Below are positions 31,411 to 44,027 of a stretch of 64,000 bases of DNA, in pieces. Source of the DNA: Pristionchus mayeri (taxonomy: Eukaryota; Nematoda; Chromadorea; Rhabditida; Neodiplogasteridae); contig BTRK01000002.1 in assembly GCA_036245805.1 (NCBI GenBank), positions 24,049,067-24,113,066 of the forward strand. The letters run 5' to 3'. Numbering within the stretch: the stretch's first letter is position 1; the number at the start of each line of letters is the position of its first letter. The notes under the pieces were generated by a model. The model was not told where the DNA came from. It searched no databases and worked only from the letters and a program-made list of their open reading frames with translations. Position numbers and translations under genes: made by a program.

Positions 31411-31412
31411 AC

Positions 31413-33002
31413 AGATAATAAACAGTTGACCTCAATATCGATTGATAACATTTACAACCACTGGCGGAAATTTCTGGGAATTGGTACGGGGGCTGATGTA
31501 AATTTATTGTCTTGTATTATGAAACAAGGAAAATGCCTTTCTTTTAAATCACGAAAGCCAGATTCTGGGTTTGAAAATTTTATGTTTATGCATATCGTTG
31601 ATCAATTAGGGCCACTAACTATACACAATAATTTATGGGGAAATTTGTGTTTCTCGTGCTGCAGTTCATTCCTATCTATCTTGAAATTGATACATTTTGG
31701 ATTATTTTTAAATAGAAAAAAAACATACGCAGATCTGGTAATACGAACTACTCCAATGATGCAATTTTCAAGATGATACGAGCAGGGTTCTCAAATTCGA
31801 GTACACGATTTCAAACAATCAAAGCTAGTTTTCAAATTGTTTTTAGGTTGTTCAGAGAATAATTTTACCATAATATTTCAGGCCATCTTTGCTCTTTGCG
31901 TAAATCCAAAGTATGAGGAATTGCTTCTTAATGACGTAGTAGAATGGATCGCTGATGTTCGATTTAAAAATATTTTATCCGTATTTCCATCTGTACTCCA
32001 TCCCCTGCTCTATTTCAGAATAATTTGATTTATAAACGGGATTATTTTGAAATTTGAAAATTCATCACAGCTACAGTCAACAATGTTCAGTATTGCGAGG
32101 AGTTGGGCAACAGCGGTTTTACTGGATCATCCCCTCTTCTCGATTTCATTAACTTTTTCCTCTCTCTTGAACCAGAGATAGAAACTGTATTCAAAATTGG
32201 ATTTTCAGTAATCACGTGAGGAAACCAACTCGTTACTGAAAAAATAGTTTGATTTTTGCAACACTCTGGGAATTTACCTTTGAATTTATCATATTAGAAT
32301 GAAAATATTTAATTTCAAAAATCCACGACTGTTATAGCGGGAATGCAAAAAATCCAATAAAAATTCGAAATACGAGTTGTAGTTTGAAAAAAAATTCTAG
32401 GTACTCTGTCGATTCTCTCTTCAAGCACAATTGTTTTGACAAAGTTATGGAAGTGATGCAGGCTACGATTATATTTCCTGACGTGATTATAAGATCTCAC
32501 GCTTATGAAGCATATTGCGACCTCTTCCATGGAATACTCAATAAGGATGCACTCAAACAACTATCTTCTCTCGTGCCTACTTTGATGGAAGTAATTTTTA
32601 TACGACAATTTCTGATAGTATATGTTTTCAATAAATAGTGTACGAACATCTCAGAAAACTAATTTTTTCCTTTCCTCAGCATGCGCGTGCGGAACCGTAC
32701 TCAAATTGTCTGACTGCATTCCGCACTCTGAGAACTGTAGTTTCGACGGCACCACATCACGTGACTGAATTCAAAGATGCATTAGTCGACCTCTGTGTGG
32801 AGGTTCATATTAAATACTTTGAAACATCTATTTTTGTAATATTGTTGTTGGATACTTCAAACAAATATGCAGCAAGAATTAAATAATATTAAAAATTCAA
32901 TTTAAGAGGAACAATAATATTTTTGAGATGAAAGCAGTGCACGATTGGAGAGAGGACCATGCTGACGCGATTCTGATGAGTCTTAGAGGGGAGATGGAGT
33001 AG
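31413..33002 (+). CDS. Multi-exon protein, possibly helical-repeat, unidentified
   Basis: Exons with good splice signals are 31413-31479 (IDNIYNHWRKFLGI), about 31882-31980 (CVNPKYEELLLNDVVEWIAD), 32071-32215 (SPLLDFINFFLSLEPEIE), 32401-32590 (DKVMEVMQATIIFPDVIIRS, AYEAYCDLFHGILN), 32680-32802 (LTAFRTLRTVVSTAPHHVTE) and 32907-33002 (VHDWREDHADAILMSL, stop). The last four join in one frame. Regular amphipathic helices of 30-40 residues suggest a HEAT/ARM-like solenoid, as in transport receptors or proteasome-associated factors, but I cannot name a family. The first exons and the start are unresolved. Confidence 0.5.
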
Positions 33003-34150
33003 AAGGCCCATTTACAATACAGAATATAATTTTCTCTCTCATTTCATTGTGTTCAGAGAAATGCATATACATTTTCGTAAAATTGCCGTTATTACATTAT
33101 CAGCTATGAAAGGAGTAAAAGCTAATTGACCTGGGTAGAACTGGCCTTTTTGTTTCCTGAACGACAGTTGATCTTTGAACTTGAAGAAAATAGATTCAAG
33201 ATCAACATCTTTCCTGTTCGAGCATTGTTCTCACGGAACTTCTTCGATATTTGCCCCCCCCCCCTCCCTCCACCTCCCCTATCATTGCTCACAACATCAC
33301 CATTGCATAGGGGCTGTTTGACCGAAAATCAGGAAGAGGTTCCTGGAGAAGAGTAGGATGGGGGGGAGGGGTGGGACAAATATCGAAGAAGTGCCTATCT
33401 CACTCCCATCCACGGCCGACTCATTCGAAGAAGATCAAAGCGATTGAAGCTTTCGAAACTCGTTAATTTCACCTGAAAGAGGTGGAGATTGAGAGGAATT
33501 CGTGCTTCTCACAATTGTGAAACGATTCTTGCTCATAGCAACCAGTTTTTCTTCAATTCCGAAAGCGAATGAAAGGAATTCTCGTTTTTGAAAGAACTTT
33601 CTGAGGTGAAGAAAGCCATCAAGGAGGTGCTACTTCTCCGTTTTTACACCATAAGAAGACACAAAGATACTCGAAGGAGAGAGTGGAGTCCACTCCATCA
33701 ACGAAGATGAACTGGAACGATGACGAGAAGTGAAAGACAAGGCAGATCATAGTTTCGAAGTAAAATTGCCTCTGTTCCTCGCAACATCCGAATTGAGGCA
33801 TAATTTGACAACGAATTTGGAATCAGTGCTCTCGAATTAGTACACACTGGCTTTTTTGTCAAGATCGGGATATGTCTCCAAAGACCAAACCCATGTCAGA
33901 TAGTTCAACTGTAAAAGTGTGATGAAGAAGATGTTTCGTATCTGTAGTCCTAGCTCCAAAGGCTCTCTTTCTCTCTATACTGATATTTGATCTTTCATGT
34001 GGTCATTGTGTCGAACAGGCGAACAAAATGCTTAAGAAATCGAATGTAGATATCTACTTCCATAAATTGAGAGAGGAGTCGGCCTATAACAGAGAAATGA
34101 ATTCGGTTGAGGATAATAAAAAATACAGAGAAATGACACCAAAACAGTGG
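33003..34150. repeat. Intergenic with one inverted repeat
   Basis: CACTTCTTCGATATTTG-type words at 33236-33254 and 33376-33395 are inverse and carry C-run and G-run flanks, giving a hairpin of about 160 bp. The rest shows no supported gene. Confidence 0.4.
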
Positions 34151-34154
34151 AATT

Positions 34155-34285
34155 TAGCTAGGGTTGGCTTCACAAGAAATGCTCTCTTCATTCTGCATTA
34201 TTTTTCGCCTGCCGGTTCGGTGAGAGTTTGTGTAGAATGAAGAGAGTCATTTCTTGTGAAGCCATCCCTAATTTTAGCAGTGATG
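34155..34285. repeat. Hairpin, about 45-bp arms
   Basis: TAGGGTTGGCTTCACAAGAA..CTCTCTTCATTCT on the left is mirrored by AGAATGAAGAGAG..TTCTTGTGAAGCCATCCCTA on the right. It is a small foldback without coding content. Confidence 0.75.
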
Positions 34286-36010
34286 GACTATCCAAAATGC
34301 ATGTAGTGGATGGATTCTTCTACTTCTGACAAAGTAAAACAAAATTGAGAGAAACAATCAGAAGTGCTATTAAAATGAGACAGATTCACCCAACGTATCT
34401 ACTCCTTCCGGCGCCATGCAAATTCCTTTGTACACTCTGATCAATTTCTCTCGTCCCATCTCTCAGTGATCGGTCGAGGATGTCCTTCTGGACTGCATTT
34501 CTCTCGGTGCTCAGAGGTTCGATACTGATCTGAGAATTGCGGGTAGAAGAGTAGGCACTTACCGTATCCGAGGTAGAATACTGTAACAGAGAGGGATCCG
34601 GTCAATTAGTATTTGAAGATCCGAAAGGTTTGAGAATTAAATTAAACATTCAGCCTTGTTTTGTCGGTGGCCTCGTCGAGTGGGGAAGCAGCAGCAGCCG
34701 CAGCCGAGGCAGGGGTGAGTGGACTTTGATCTATGATCTGTGAATAGAATCTTTCATCCTTCTGATTTCTTAGTTTAATTCATATTCTTTCTTATTATAA
34801 TTCATATTCTCATTGTTTTTCACAATTTTGAGAGAAGTCCTTAATCTATGCTCTTTAGTATGTACTATGTGTGTCATCTTAAGAGTTTATCAATAATGTG
34901 TGATATTGCGCAGCTCTTTAGTAACGCTCGAATCGTGCATTCATTTGATAAAATAGTGAGAGTCACTATCGGAATATCAAATAGTATCACACACATGTAT
35001 TTTTATATAAATAATACAACAAAAATTCCAAAATTTATAATTGATTTGCGAACAAAGCCGTTAAATAGGTTTTGGGTTACTGTAAGGAGAATCGTCAACC
35101 TTTGAAGAAGCATCGTCTTATCGAGCTAATTCCTTCTTTTATGTGCAAAGATTCGGTGCCTTATTTTCTTCCTGTTTCCGTTTCAATGTTGTATACGCCA
35201 TTAGCACTTTTGGATTACGCATTAGAATAGTGCCATGTCATATTATCTCTTCGTTCTCTCTCTTCCACTTCTTTTCAATGAACTAGAAGTATCAAACGTC
35301 TCCACTAGGCAATACGAGGAGAGGTAGCGAGCTCGTTACTCATCCCCCTCCCCATTTCGCAATCCTAGGAAGGGGAACTCCCTCGCCACCGGTTCTCGTA
35401 TTAGCTACCTCCCCTCGTATTGCCAACCCTAGTTTCCGCTACTTTGCCCTTATTGCTTATTTACCTATTTTTTGAGCATTCTTGTCATTTCCAAACCTTG
35501 TAGAGCATCTTTCGGTCATTGTCGCGCTTCGCTAATACGTTATTATCGCATATTTTTAGAAGCGTTCTTACAGGGTTGCGTGGAAGCACAAGGAAATGGA
35601 GCAGGGAATTTTTATGTCAGATGAGTCATTTTGACAAGCACTTTTTGAATGCGATTATTGGGGTTGCTTGTGAGGAGCTTTTGAGGTGCTCCGCGAGCGG
35701 AGGCCAACAGGCGAGAAGAATGGATGGATGACGAGATGAGTTTTTATTTTATTTTCAATATCTAATTAGTGGAGGGGGTAGGAGAATATCTTAGTTCCTT
35801 TGCTTAAGAATAAAGTGAGATGAGATCTAGCACAGGATATAATTTTCAATACTGGCTACATGTAATGCTGTAAGAGATATAAGAATATGCGAAAACAACA
35901 ATCTCACTCATTTTGTTCTACGATTTTGTGTTCACCTTCAGATATTCTAGACATACAGTGAGGAAACTATTCGGCATCTTTTGCTTTTTGCATTTTGTAA
36001 GCCTAAAATA
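34286..36010. other. Mostly non-coding stretch
   Basis: A hairpin of AATACGAGG..TAGC words lies at 35305-35432 (left CAATACGAGGAGAGGTAGC, right GCTACCTCCCCTCGTATTG). Near 34560-34690 splice-like signals occur on both strands with short open stretches, but no product is recognisable. Confidence 0.4.
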
Positions 36011-36014
36011 CTGA

Positions 36015-36350
36015 TACAGTGGTGACCAAAATTATATCGCATCGAGTTTTTTTTTATCAAAACTTTTCCCAACCGTACTCGATTATGATGGAACTAGCGA
36101 CCTTCGGTCGCTACGTGGTTCGCGGGGTTTTGTGATAAGGATAAATGTTGAACGCTATTATTGAGAGCCTGCGTAAAACTTTGTAAAAGGCTCGTGAGGC
36201 CTCGGGCAATTCGAAAAAGTTGGAATGGGGCTTCGCCCTATCCCAACTTTTTCGAATCACCCTCGGCCTCACGAGCCTTTCACAGCGCTTACGCTGCGGG
36301 GGGTGAGAGCCGGAGGCCAACGGGCAGGAAGAATGGATGGATGAGGAGAT
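36015..36350. repeat. Tc1-like end plus hairpin repeat copy 2
   Basis: TACAGTGGTGACCAAAATTA at 36015 has the form of a Tc1-family tip (TACAGTG..GGCCAAAA). From 36098 the sequence repeats the element at 251-440: the TAGCGACC-TTC-GGTCGCTA hairpin and the long hairpin with AGGCTCGTGAGGCCTCGGGC (36187-36285). The two copies differ by scattered substitutions. Confidence 0.7.
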
Positions 36351-36627
36351 GAGTTTTTTTCAATATCTAATTAGTGGAGTGGGTAGGAGAATGTGAATTC
36401 GTTTGCTTATGAATCAAGTGTGATGAGATCTAGCACAGGACATAATTTTCGATACTGGCTACATGTAATGCTGTAAGAGATTAACGAATACGGCGAAAAC
36501 ATCAATCTCACTCATTTTGTTCCGCGATATTGTGTTCACCTTCAGTTATGCTAGACATACAGTATCACATGAATCTAATCGGGCATCTTTTGCTTTTTTT
36601 TTGCATTTTGAAAGTCAGAAATACTGA

Positions 36628-38574
36628 TACAGTGGTAACCACAATTATATCGCAGTTTTTGATCGCAACTTTTCCCAACCGTAACCGATTATAATGCAAC
36701 TATGCCAGTATTGATACCTTACGAATATAAAAAAATATGTTTGCTGAATGTGTGTGATCCGAATTTTACATATTTATGCTCGTAAAAAATAGTTAACGCC
36801 GTCATATTGCTTTCTTTTGTAGATAGGAACATACGTATAGTGTACTCTCTGATCAACACTTCTGTTGATTTCGCAATAATGAATTTGGCTGGAGAAATCG
36901 CATGGAATCTACAGTGTATCTAAGCAAATCTCATGCTGTCACTTTCCTTCTGGTGAAGCGTTCCGATTCAATTTTATGGGAATCATTTACTGGTGACTTC
37001 CAAGAGTCAGTGATATTTCCGGGCCGATTCATTCAGTGTTCACGGAAATAATCATTTTCAGTATACCTTAGGCACTTCTAGGGAATTCCACTCAAATCTT
37101 TAACAATTTCCCAAAATTCTAAAATGGAGTGATATGGGGTAACCGAGGGCATTGAAAAAGGATAGCGTCATAATAATTTCATTAAATGCTAATTTGAGCG
37201 AGTATCAGGTTGTTTCTCTAAGCCCCGCCCATCGTGGTGCCCATAGTGCAAGCGATCCAGCGGTTCGCTTGGTCACATCAGTTCAGCGGGTCACTTCTAG
37301 AAAATTTCGAACAGCTTTGTTTCTAGTTTCTTTTGTTCTCTTCAATACAGCACACAAACATGACCAATAATTGATCCACTTATAAGTATTTCAATGCAAG
37401 TGATGCTACATACTCACAATGAATGGCAACGGTATACTGTAGCTTTGCAGAACAAGCGTGAGCAATTTTTAAATACACAATTATTCTACCTTTTGAATAC
37501 CTAGTAGATTCTATCTGCTCTTATTGAAGTGTGCAAAATGAATGAAAACATTAAAATCACTGAAATATTTGATACAGCGCACTGAATGCTCAAATGGATC
37601 ATGATCATTTTGCTCCAGAGTGCTGACATATTTATTTTTTAAATTTTTATCACTGACTCTTGGAAGTCACCAGTAAATGATTCCCATAAAATTGAATCGG
37701 AACGCTTCACCAGAAGGAAAGTGACAGCATGAGATGTGCTTAGATACACTGTAGATTCCATGCGATTTCTTCAGCCAAATTCATTATTGCGAAATCAACT
37801 GAAGTGTTGATCAGAGAGTACAATATATGTATGTTCCTATCTAGAAAAGAAAGGAATATGACGGCGTTAACCATTTTTTACGAGCATAAATATGTAAAAT
37901 TCGGATCACATTCAAGGTAAGGACATGTTTTCAGCAAACATATTTTTTTATATTCGTAAGGTATCGTGAGGCCGGCTTCGCCGTGTCCCAACTTTTTCGA
38001 ATCACCCTCTTCCGTGCCGAATGGTGGTTCTGGATCGAAATTTTAAAAAAACAATTGAAGGTCAAAAGTCAGGTAAACACTCCTCAAGGGAATTCTGATG
38101 AAGTGCCGAACGTGCACTGAAAATGATGATTTTCGTGAACACTGAATGATTCGGCCCGGAAACATCACTGACCCTTGGTAGTCACCAGTATATGATTCCT
38201 ATAAAATTGAATCGTAATTTATGATTCGTAAAGCTTCACCAGAAGGACAGCATGAGATGTGCTTAGATACACTGTACATTTCATGCGATTTCTCCAGCCA
38301 AATTAATTATTGCGAAATCAACTGAACTGTTGATCAGAGAGTACAATATACGTTTGTTCATATCTACAAAGAAAGAATATGGCGGCGTTAACCATTTTTA
38401 CGAGCATAAATATATAAAATTCGGATCACATTCAACGTACGGACTTGTTTTCAGCAAACATTTTTTTTTATATTCGTAAGGTATCAATACTGCATAGTTG
38501 CATCACAATCGGTTACGGTTGGGAAAAGTTGCGATCGAAAAACCCGATGTGATATAATTTTGGCCACAACTGTA
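36628..38574. mobile_element. Tc1-like foldback, 1.95 kb, internally duplicated
   Basis: The ends are TACAGTGGTAACCACAATTA (36628) and its inverse TAATTTTGGCCACAACTGTA (38555-38574), flanked by TA-like sequence. Inside, a block of about 330 bp (36710-37030) recurs inverted at 37650-37965 and again in that same orientation at 38150-38490. Shared words include ATTTACTGGTGACTTCC and its inverse GGAAGTCACCAGTAAAT. There is no transposase frame. A fragment of the hairpin repeat (GTCCCAACTTTTTCGAATC, about 37986) sits inside. Confidence 0.8.
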
Positions 38575-38825
38575 GATAGAGCAAAACTAGTTAACTAAGT
38601 TTACCTCCTTTAAAACCGACCAAGTGAAAATATTTTTAATTCTGAACAATGCGTTAATCAAGTTGTTCAGAATAATGCGCTACCCGTTTTTCCCGCATAA
38701 TACAGTCCCTCCTCTGCTCCAGTCAACGTAAAAACGATTTACCACTTTCACTGAATCCTGATATACGCAAACTTATCCGACTACCAGCTAACAAGTCAAA
38801 CCGTTCTGGTATCCCCGATGCTCAC

Positions 38826-38905
38826 TCCCGCCTTCGGCGGGAGTTCGCCTTTGAACTAAGTTCAGTCAGGGCTCGCCGCTGCGCGGCGAGCCGGGACTAA
38901 GTTGC
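38826..38905 (+). mobile_element. Two Helitron-like hairpin ends in tandem
   Basis: CTCCCGCC-TTC-GGCGGGAG is followed by TTCGCCTTTGAACTAAG. Shortly after, GGCTCGCCGC-TGC-GCGGCGAGCC is followed by GGGACTAAG. Both have the hairpin, short spacer and CTAA arrangement of Helitron 3' ends, although the next base is G rather than T. They may be related rolling-circle ends or unrelated hairpins. Confidence 0.35.
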
Positions 38906-38929
38906 TCTGAAAATACCTCTCACCTTCCC

Positions 38930-39590
38930 TTCTGTTCTCACCTCCGCTGCCCCTCTTACCTCCCTTCAGCTTTCTAAGTTGTTCGAAATGACACTACCCT
39001 CATTCCCTCATTAGATTATCTCACCTCCGCTCTCCCACCTCCCCACCCTCTCTCTCCTCCCCTCCCCTCTCTCCTCCGCTAACCATCTCACCTCCGCTAT
39101 CCCTCTCACTTCCCTTCGGATTACTAAGCTGTCCGAAATTATACGCCGCCTGTCATTCACTCATAGCGTTATTTCCCCAGTCACCCTCTCACCTCCCCTT
39201 CCGTCTCTCCTCACCTCCCCCTCTCACCTCCGCTCTCCCTCTCAATTGCCTTCGGAGTACTAAGCTGTTCGAATTGATACGCTACCCATCATTCCATCAT
39301 TTGATTATCTCACCTCCGCTCTCCCACCTCCCCACCCTCTCTCTCCTCCCCTCCCCTCTCTCCTCCGCTCTCCCTCTCACTCGCCTTCGGATTACTAAGT
39401 TTATTCGAAATGATAATACGCTACCCGCCATTCCCTCATAACGTTCTATCCCCTCTGCCCTATCACCTCCGTTCACTCGCTCACCTCCCCTCCGCCCCCC
39501 TTCGAGCACGCGCCCACCAACTTCCCTTCCTTCTTCCCAGCTCTCCCTCCCCCCCCCCCCCGGTTGAACTCTCGCGCGCCCTCGCTCGGC
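38930..39590. repeat. CT-rich tandem array with conserved spacer
   Basis: CTCACCTCCGCTCTCCC-type tracts alternate with a conserved GGATTACTAAG..TTCGAAATGATACGCTACC word at about 38975, 39120, 39255 and 39390. The period is about 130-150 bp. Long ORFs here reflect composition. Confidence 0.7.
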
Positions 39591-39629
39591 TCTACTTAAT
39601 CACGAAAGAAAGGAAAGGTCACATGTGCT

Positions 39630-39705
39630 CTCGTGGACGACTGGTTAGTGAGGCTATCCCGAGGTCGCGGGTTCGATCCCCGCCGCTGCACAGCGACTTT
39701 TGCCA
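39630..39705 (+). other. tRNA-like segment lacking an anticodon arm
   Basis: TGGACGACTGGTTAGTGAGG resembles an A box. GCGGG-TTCGATC-CCCGC is a perfect 5-bp T-arm with a B box. About 20 bp lie between them, so the anticodon arm is missing, as in the 10150-10210 element, with which it shares the ATCC..GAGGT.GCGGGTTCGAT arrangement. The antisense reading gives the peptide GGDRTRDLGIASL inside a spurious ORF. Confidence 0.7.
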
Positions 39706-39709
39706 GCCT

Positions 39710-41580
39710 ATATCTGACTCTGGCCGCTGCGTACGGACACATTTCTGAGGATTTCTACCGAAAAAGTGCGGACGCGTCAGGAAATATCGAGACCAAAGAG
39801 TATACAGAAGGGATTGACCTCTGAAACCCAACATTTTTGAGCTCAATAAATCTAAATCTATTTCTTCACACAATAAATTTTGAACAACAAATTCTGAACA
39901 AATCTGGTCCATTTTTCTCAAAAATGTAGATGAAGCAGTAGTTCAAATTCTCACAGTGGGTGCAGATCAGCTAGAGCGTTCCAATGAATGATTTGCGGTA
40001 AAAAAATACTTTTGAATCCTCATTCCGCGCTAAAAAAAATACGAAGGAGATCATTTTACAAAAGAATAAGAACAATTTTATCTTTCCACGGGAGAGATTA
40101 AAAATCGACCCTCGGCCCGAAATCTAATATTCTATTGTATACATTCTTTTATATCTTCTTTCACATTTTTGATTAATTAAATGGATTTATTAAGAATAGT
40201 AGCGCACAAATCAATGTGTTGGTTATGAAGATGGATTGAAATTGTAAGATAATGGCAGATACGAAGAAAGCTAATGAAGGAGGGATCAATCGAATACATC
40301 TAGATATCTGTGTTGTTGATGTCATTGTCATTAATTCTATTGCTGAGAGTGAGTACATCATCCAATCTCGGCATTCCGGCGTCACTCAGAAATATCCGAC
40401 GGTCCTCAGAAAAACCTCTCGTCAAAACGAGATACTTTTGAGACGAAATTGAAATTTCGACGATCATTTCTTCTAATGATTTGAATTTCCACAGTTTTCC
40501 TGAGCTTGCCCTGAACTGGCTCTCAGACGACTAGCGATAATTCGGTTCATAATGAAGATGTGAATGTGAAAATTTCGGAACATCTTATCATTGCGGAGAT
40601 CTAAGCCGTCGTCATTAGAGCTTCAAAAATTTAATAATTTAATTTTGTCTTTTCTCCTCCTTCAAGTTTAGGTCCAAATAAGAAAACAATATGGGTTATG
40701 CAAAAAAAGAACAAATTCCTAAAGTAATAGAAGTCTTGAAATAGTCATTGCATGATAGTATCTTTCTCTCCGTGGGATATTTCTGAGAGACGTATGAAAT
40801 TTCTGATTGTAGTCAAAATTTTCGGAGTTCAGTCGGAAGTTTATTAGGGACGTAAATTTTCTTAGGGACCAAAAATTTCTGAGTCACGTCGAAATATGAT
40901 AATTAAACTTTATTTTTGTGAAATTTTCCGATTTTTCTGTTTTTTCTTGTCTTTGGAGAGCAGAATTTTATTTTTTTTATTTATTGAAAAAATTCTATTC
41001 CTGCCTTGATTGGGAAGCTCTCGCGGAGTTGCATCCACGGCGAAAATTTGAGCTTCTGCTTTACTTGTATTTTTGAAACAAATAGTTCGAATTTCACTAC
41101 TGCTCAAAATTGGTTTTTGGAGAAGTTAAATTTGATAGATCGGTAGATCACAAAAAAATGAGTAATGGTTATTCAGAGGTCACTTTTACTCTGTCTATCA
41201 GTATTTCCAAGAAATCGGCTCTGTTTAAAGAAAAAAAAATAGTTACCAGCGATACTGTATGTCTAGCGCAATTGTTGGTGAACACATAATAGTGGAACAC
41301 AATGAGTGCGATTGTTGTTTTCACCACGTTCGATTATCCCTACGGCGGTACATGTAGCCACTGGCCATTCGAGACCGCAAAACGATTGATCGATCGGGTA
41401 TCTTTTGTTACTCGCTTGACCTCATCGGCATTCGATTCATTTTCCAATCATTATTTATCTCTCATGGCCAATCTCGAGACATCAGATCGTTCAAAATGAG
41501 ATACTCGATTGGCCAATCGAGTAATCAGTTGATTGAATCCTTCACCCGATTTATTCGTCACTCGATTAACCGGTCAATCA
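39710..41580. repeat. Patchwork of dispersed repeat fragments
   Basis: Fragments of the 24-25 kb foldback family are at 39860-40080 and 40960-41150. A word block at 40500-40690 (GAAAATTTCGGA..CTTATCATT..GGAG) is shared with 62395-62570. TCTGAG-containing motifs at 40380-40440 and 40775-40885 resemble the 122-bp satellite subunits. No gene is supported. Confidence 0.5.
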
Positions 41581-41582
41581 AT

Positions 41583-42597
41583 TAAAACGCTGTCTCCCTA
41601 AGATCGGAGCATAGGGTGGAAAACTTTTCCAGAAATTTTGACCTACCATTTGCATATTTTTCAAAAAACAGTCATTTTGATATTGACCCATTGTGTTATA
41701 TACCATTCGAAAGAGCATCAAAAGTTATGTTAGAATCCAAATTTGCGAAGGAATTGATCAACATATGTTCTTGAAACATGCTATTATGTGAGGAAAAACA
41801 GCAATTTAAAATTCGATAGTTCAGGAGAACATGTTCCAATCATTTCTTATTTCTGAAAATAGTGCTCTAGATGTAAAATGATATAAGGAATTCAGAAAAA
41901 AATATGCCGAGGACGAGCAAGGTGCCACAAATTGAGTTTTTCTCAAAAAAACCGATACTGTACTTAAACGCAGGTTCGATTCCTCCCGAATGCATACATT
42001 TTTGCAGGCATTCATTGGACACATTTTGATACAGAATCTGCTTTAAATTGCATATTATCAATTGGAAACATATTAGAAGTAGAAAATTCCGCGGAAGATG
42101 CTTGCAAAAATGTATGAATTCAAGAGGAATCGAACCTGCGTTTAAGTACAGTATCGGTTTTTTGAGAAAAACTCAATTTGTGGCACCTCGCTCGTCCTCG
42201 GCATATTTTTTTCTGAATTCCTTATATCATTTTACATCTAGAGCACTATTTTCAGAAATAAGAAGTGATTGGAACATGTTCTCTTGAACTATCGAAATTT
42301 CAAATTGCTGTTTTTCCTCACATAATAGCATGTTTCAAGAACAGATGTTGATCAATTCCTTCGCAAATTTGGATTCTAACATAACTTTTGATGCTCTTTC
42401 GAATGGTATATAACACAGGCGGTCAATATAAAAAATGACAGTTTTTGAAAAATATGCAAATGGTAGGTCAAAATTTCTGGAAAAGTTTTCTTTGACCTAA
42501 GGACTCTACCACCAAAGTTTGAACCCCTAGCGATAAGTTTAAGGCATTGTGCCACTTTGCCTCCAGGATCTGACGTTCTAACGGAGACAGCGTTTTA
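41583..42597. mobile_element. 1.0 kb foldback with mirrored B boxes
   Basis: The ends TTAAAACGCTGTCTCC and GGAGACAGCGTTTTAA are inverse, and the arms are near-perfect complements with a centre at about 42045. Each arm carries GCAGGTTCGATTCCTC (41970 plus strand; 42125 minus strand), a tRNA B-box match. On the right only, 42505-42570 carries an extra tRNA-like stretch (minus strand, GGGGTTCAAACTT). ORFs here occur in mirrored pairs. Confidence 0.85.
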
Positions 42598-44020
42598 ACT
42601 AAATAATTCGAATGAGTCCTCAATAATGAAACAAATAATTCATTTCCAAGTCTCTAATAGTCAGTATGGAAAAGTTTTTTCATGTGCTATCTGCATAGAA
42701 GAAAATACATTTGGGCGACTGTGACTGGACAGGAAAGTCAGAAAACATAAATTGCATAGTTTTCGAATAATTTTATGCATTTCTCATGTTTCTGACAAGT
42801 TCTTTGAATTCTGAGTAGAATTGAATTTAACACTATTCGTAATTTCTTAGCTTTAGAAGGAAAATAATAATTGTGGGAAAATGTGATTCTGAGACAAAGA
42901 GACAATTAAAGGGATTGAGGTTTATTCAATTAATTCGTTTCAGCAGAACATTGATCAAGGACGCGCTCAAGGAGCACGAAGAAGGTTATTTTTCAAAGGA
43001 ATAAGAATAATTTCACTTTCCGACACTAGGTCGGATGATAACCAAATTTAGTACCCTTCTCCAGAATGTTCACACTATGATCTCATAATGTCAAAATGCT
43101 TTTGTGGAAGTCCAACAGAAGGTTACATTTTCCGACGGTGATGATCCGACCTAGTGCACCGAATAATTTGACTCACTTGTAACCCCACGTAATAGACTTG
43201 AGTTTTTGACTGATACATAATGGGATCGTTCCAAAATTGTTCATGTATGCGTGCTGTTCGGAAATTCCGCAACCTCCTAGACGCCCAAAAAGCTCTTCAG
43301 CAGCTCTGAAAAAAAATGACTATCTTAGAATTTGAACATATGTTGATCCCATTATGTCTCATCCCCACTCCAGCCTATCATTCGAATGTGAAAAATATTA
43401 ATGTTTATTTAATTGATGTGTAATCATCTTATTTTGTGTTATATTAGTGCAAATTAATGTTGTTCCCATTGTTTATTCATTCCAAGTTTCAATTTTATAC
43501 GAGTTGAATAAATTTTTTATTGAATAGATCGATATATCTCGAAAAATGAGCCGGGGTCGATCAGAGGTCAATTTTGCTTAATGTGTCACTGTAACCGGGA
43601 TATTAGCACTCAAAGTGGGAGGTGCCAAGATCCAACCCGGTGCAGTGAAGTCAAAAATGAAATCTAGACAATGAGAGTTTGGGGGAGTGTCAGACATCCC
43701 TCAGGATGCCTAAATTCGGCTAGAACCCATTTCACGATTTTCCGTTCATTCCCTGTCTCAGCTCGATTGTCTCGTGAGAGGCGTGATACGCCAGTGCCTG
43801 ACTGGGCAGAATTCTTCCGGAATGCCCTTTTTAAATTATTGCTTGTAAGACAAAGCTGTTTACAAGGGAATAATAATAATTTATTAAGAGATCAATTGAG
43901 CCGCCACCCCGGGGTCACCAACATGGCGGTCAATTGAGAGCTCATACTTCCTACGGGAGGACGGGTGTAGTGTAAATAAAATAATAAGTAGAAGAAATGT
44001 ACAAGTATGATACATGGAAA
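42598..44020. other. Intergenic with small foldback at 43024-43162
   Basis: CACTAGGTCGGATGAT at 43026 is inverse to ATGATCCGACCTAGTG at 43140, giving a 140-bp MITE-like hairpin. The part 43560-43790 resembles the 24-25 kb foldback. No gene is supported. Confidence 0.5.
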
Positions 44021-44027
44021 CGATGAA

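Noticed and set aside
39297..39748. Long ORFs on both strands over the CT-rich array
   Set aside because: The composition is low-complexity, the array is tandem, and one ORF includes antisense tRNA-like sequence.
39619..39921. 100-codon minus ORF containing GGDRTRDLGIASL
   Set aside because: The peptide is the antisense translation of the tRNA-like T-arm, not a conserved protein motif.
41867..42287. Pair of ORFs sharing GIEPAFKYSIG
   Set aside because: They are mirror readings of the two arms of a foldback across its B-box word.
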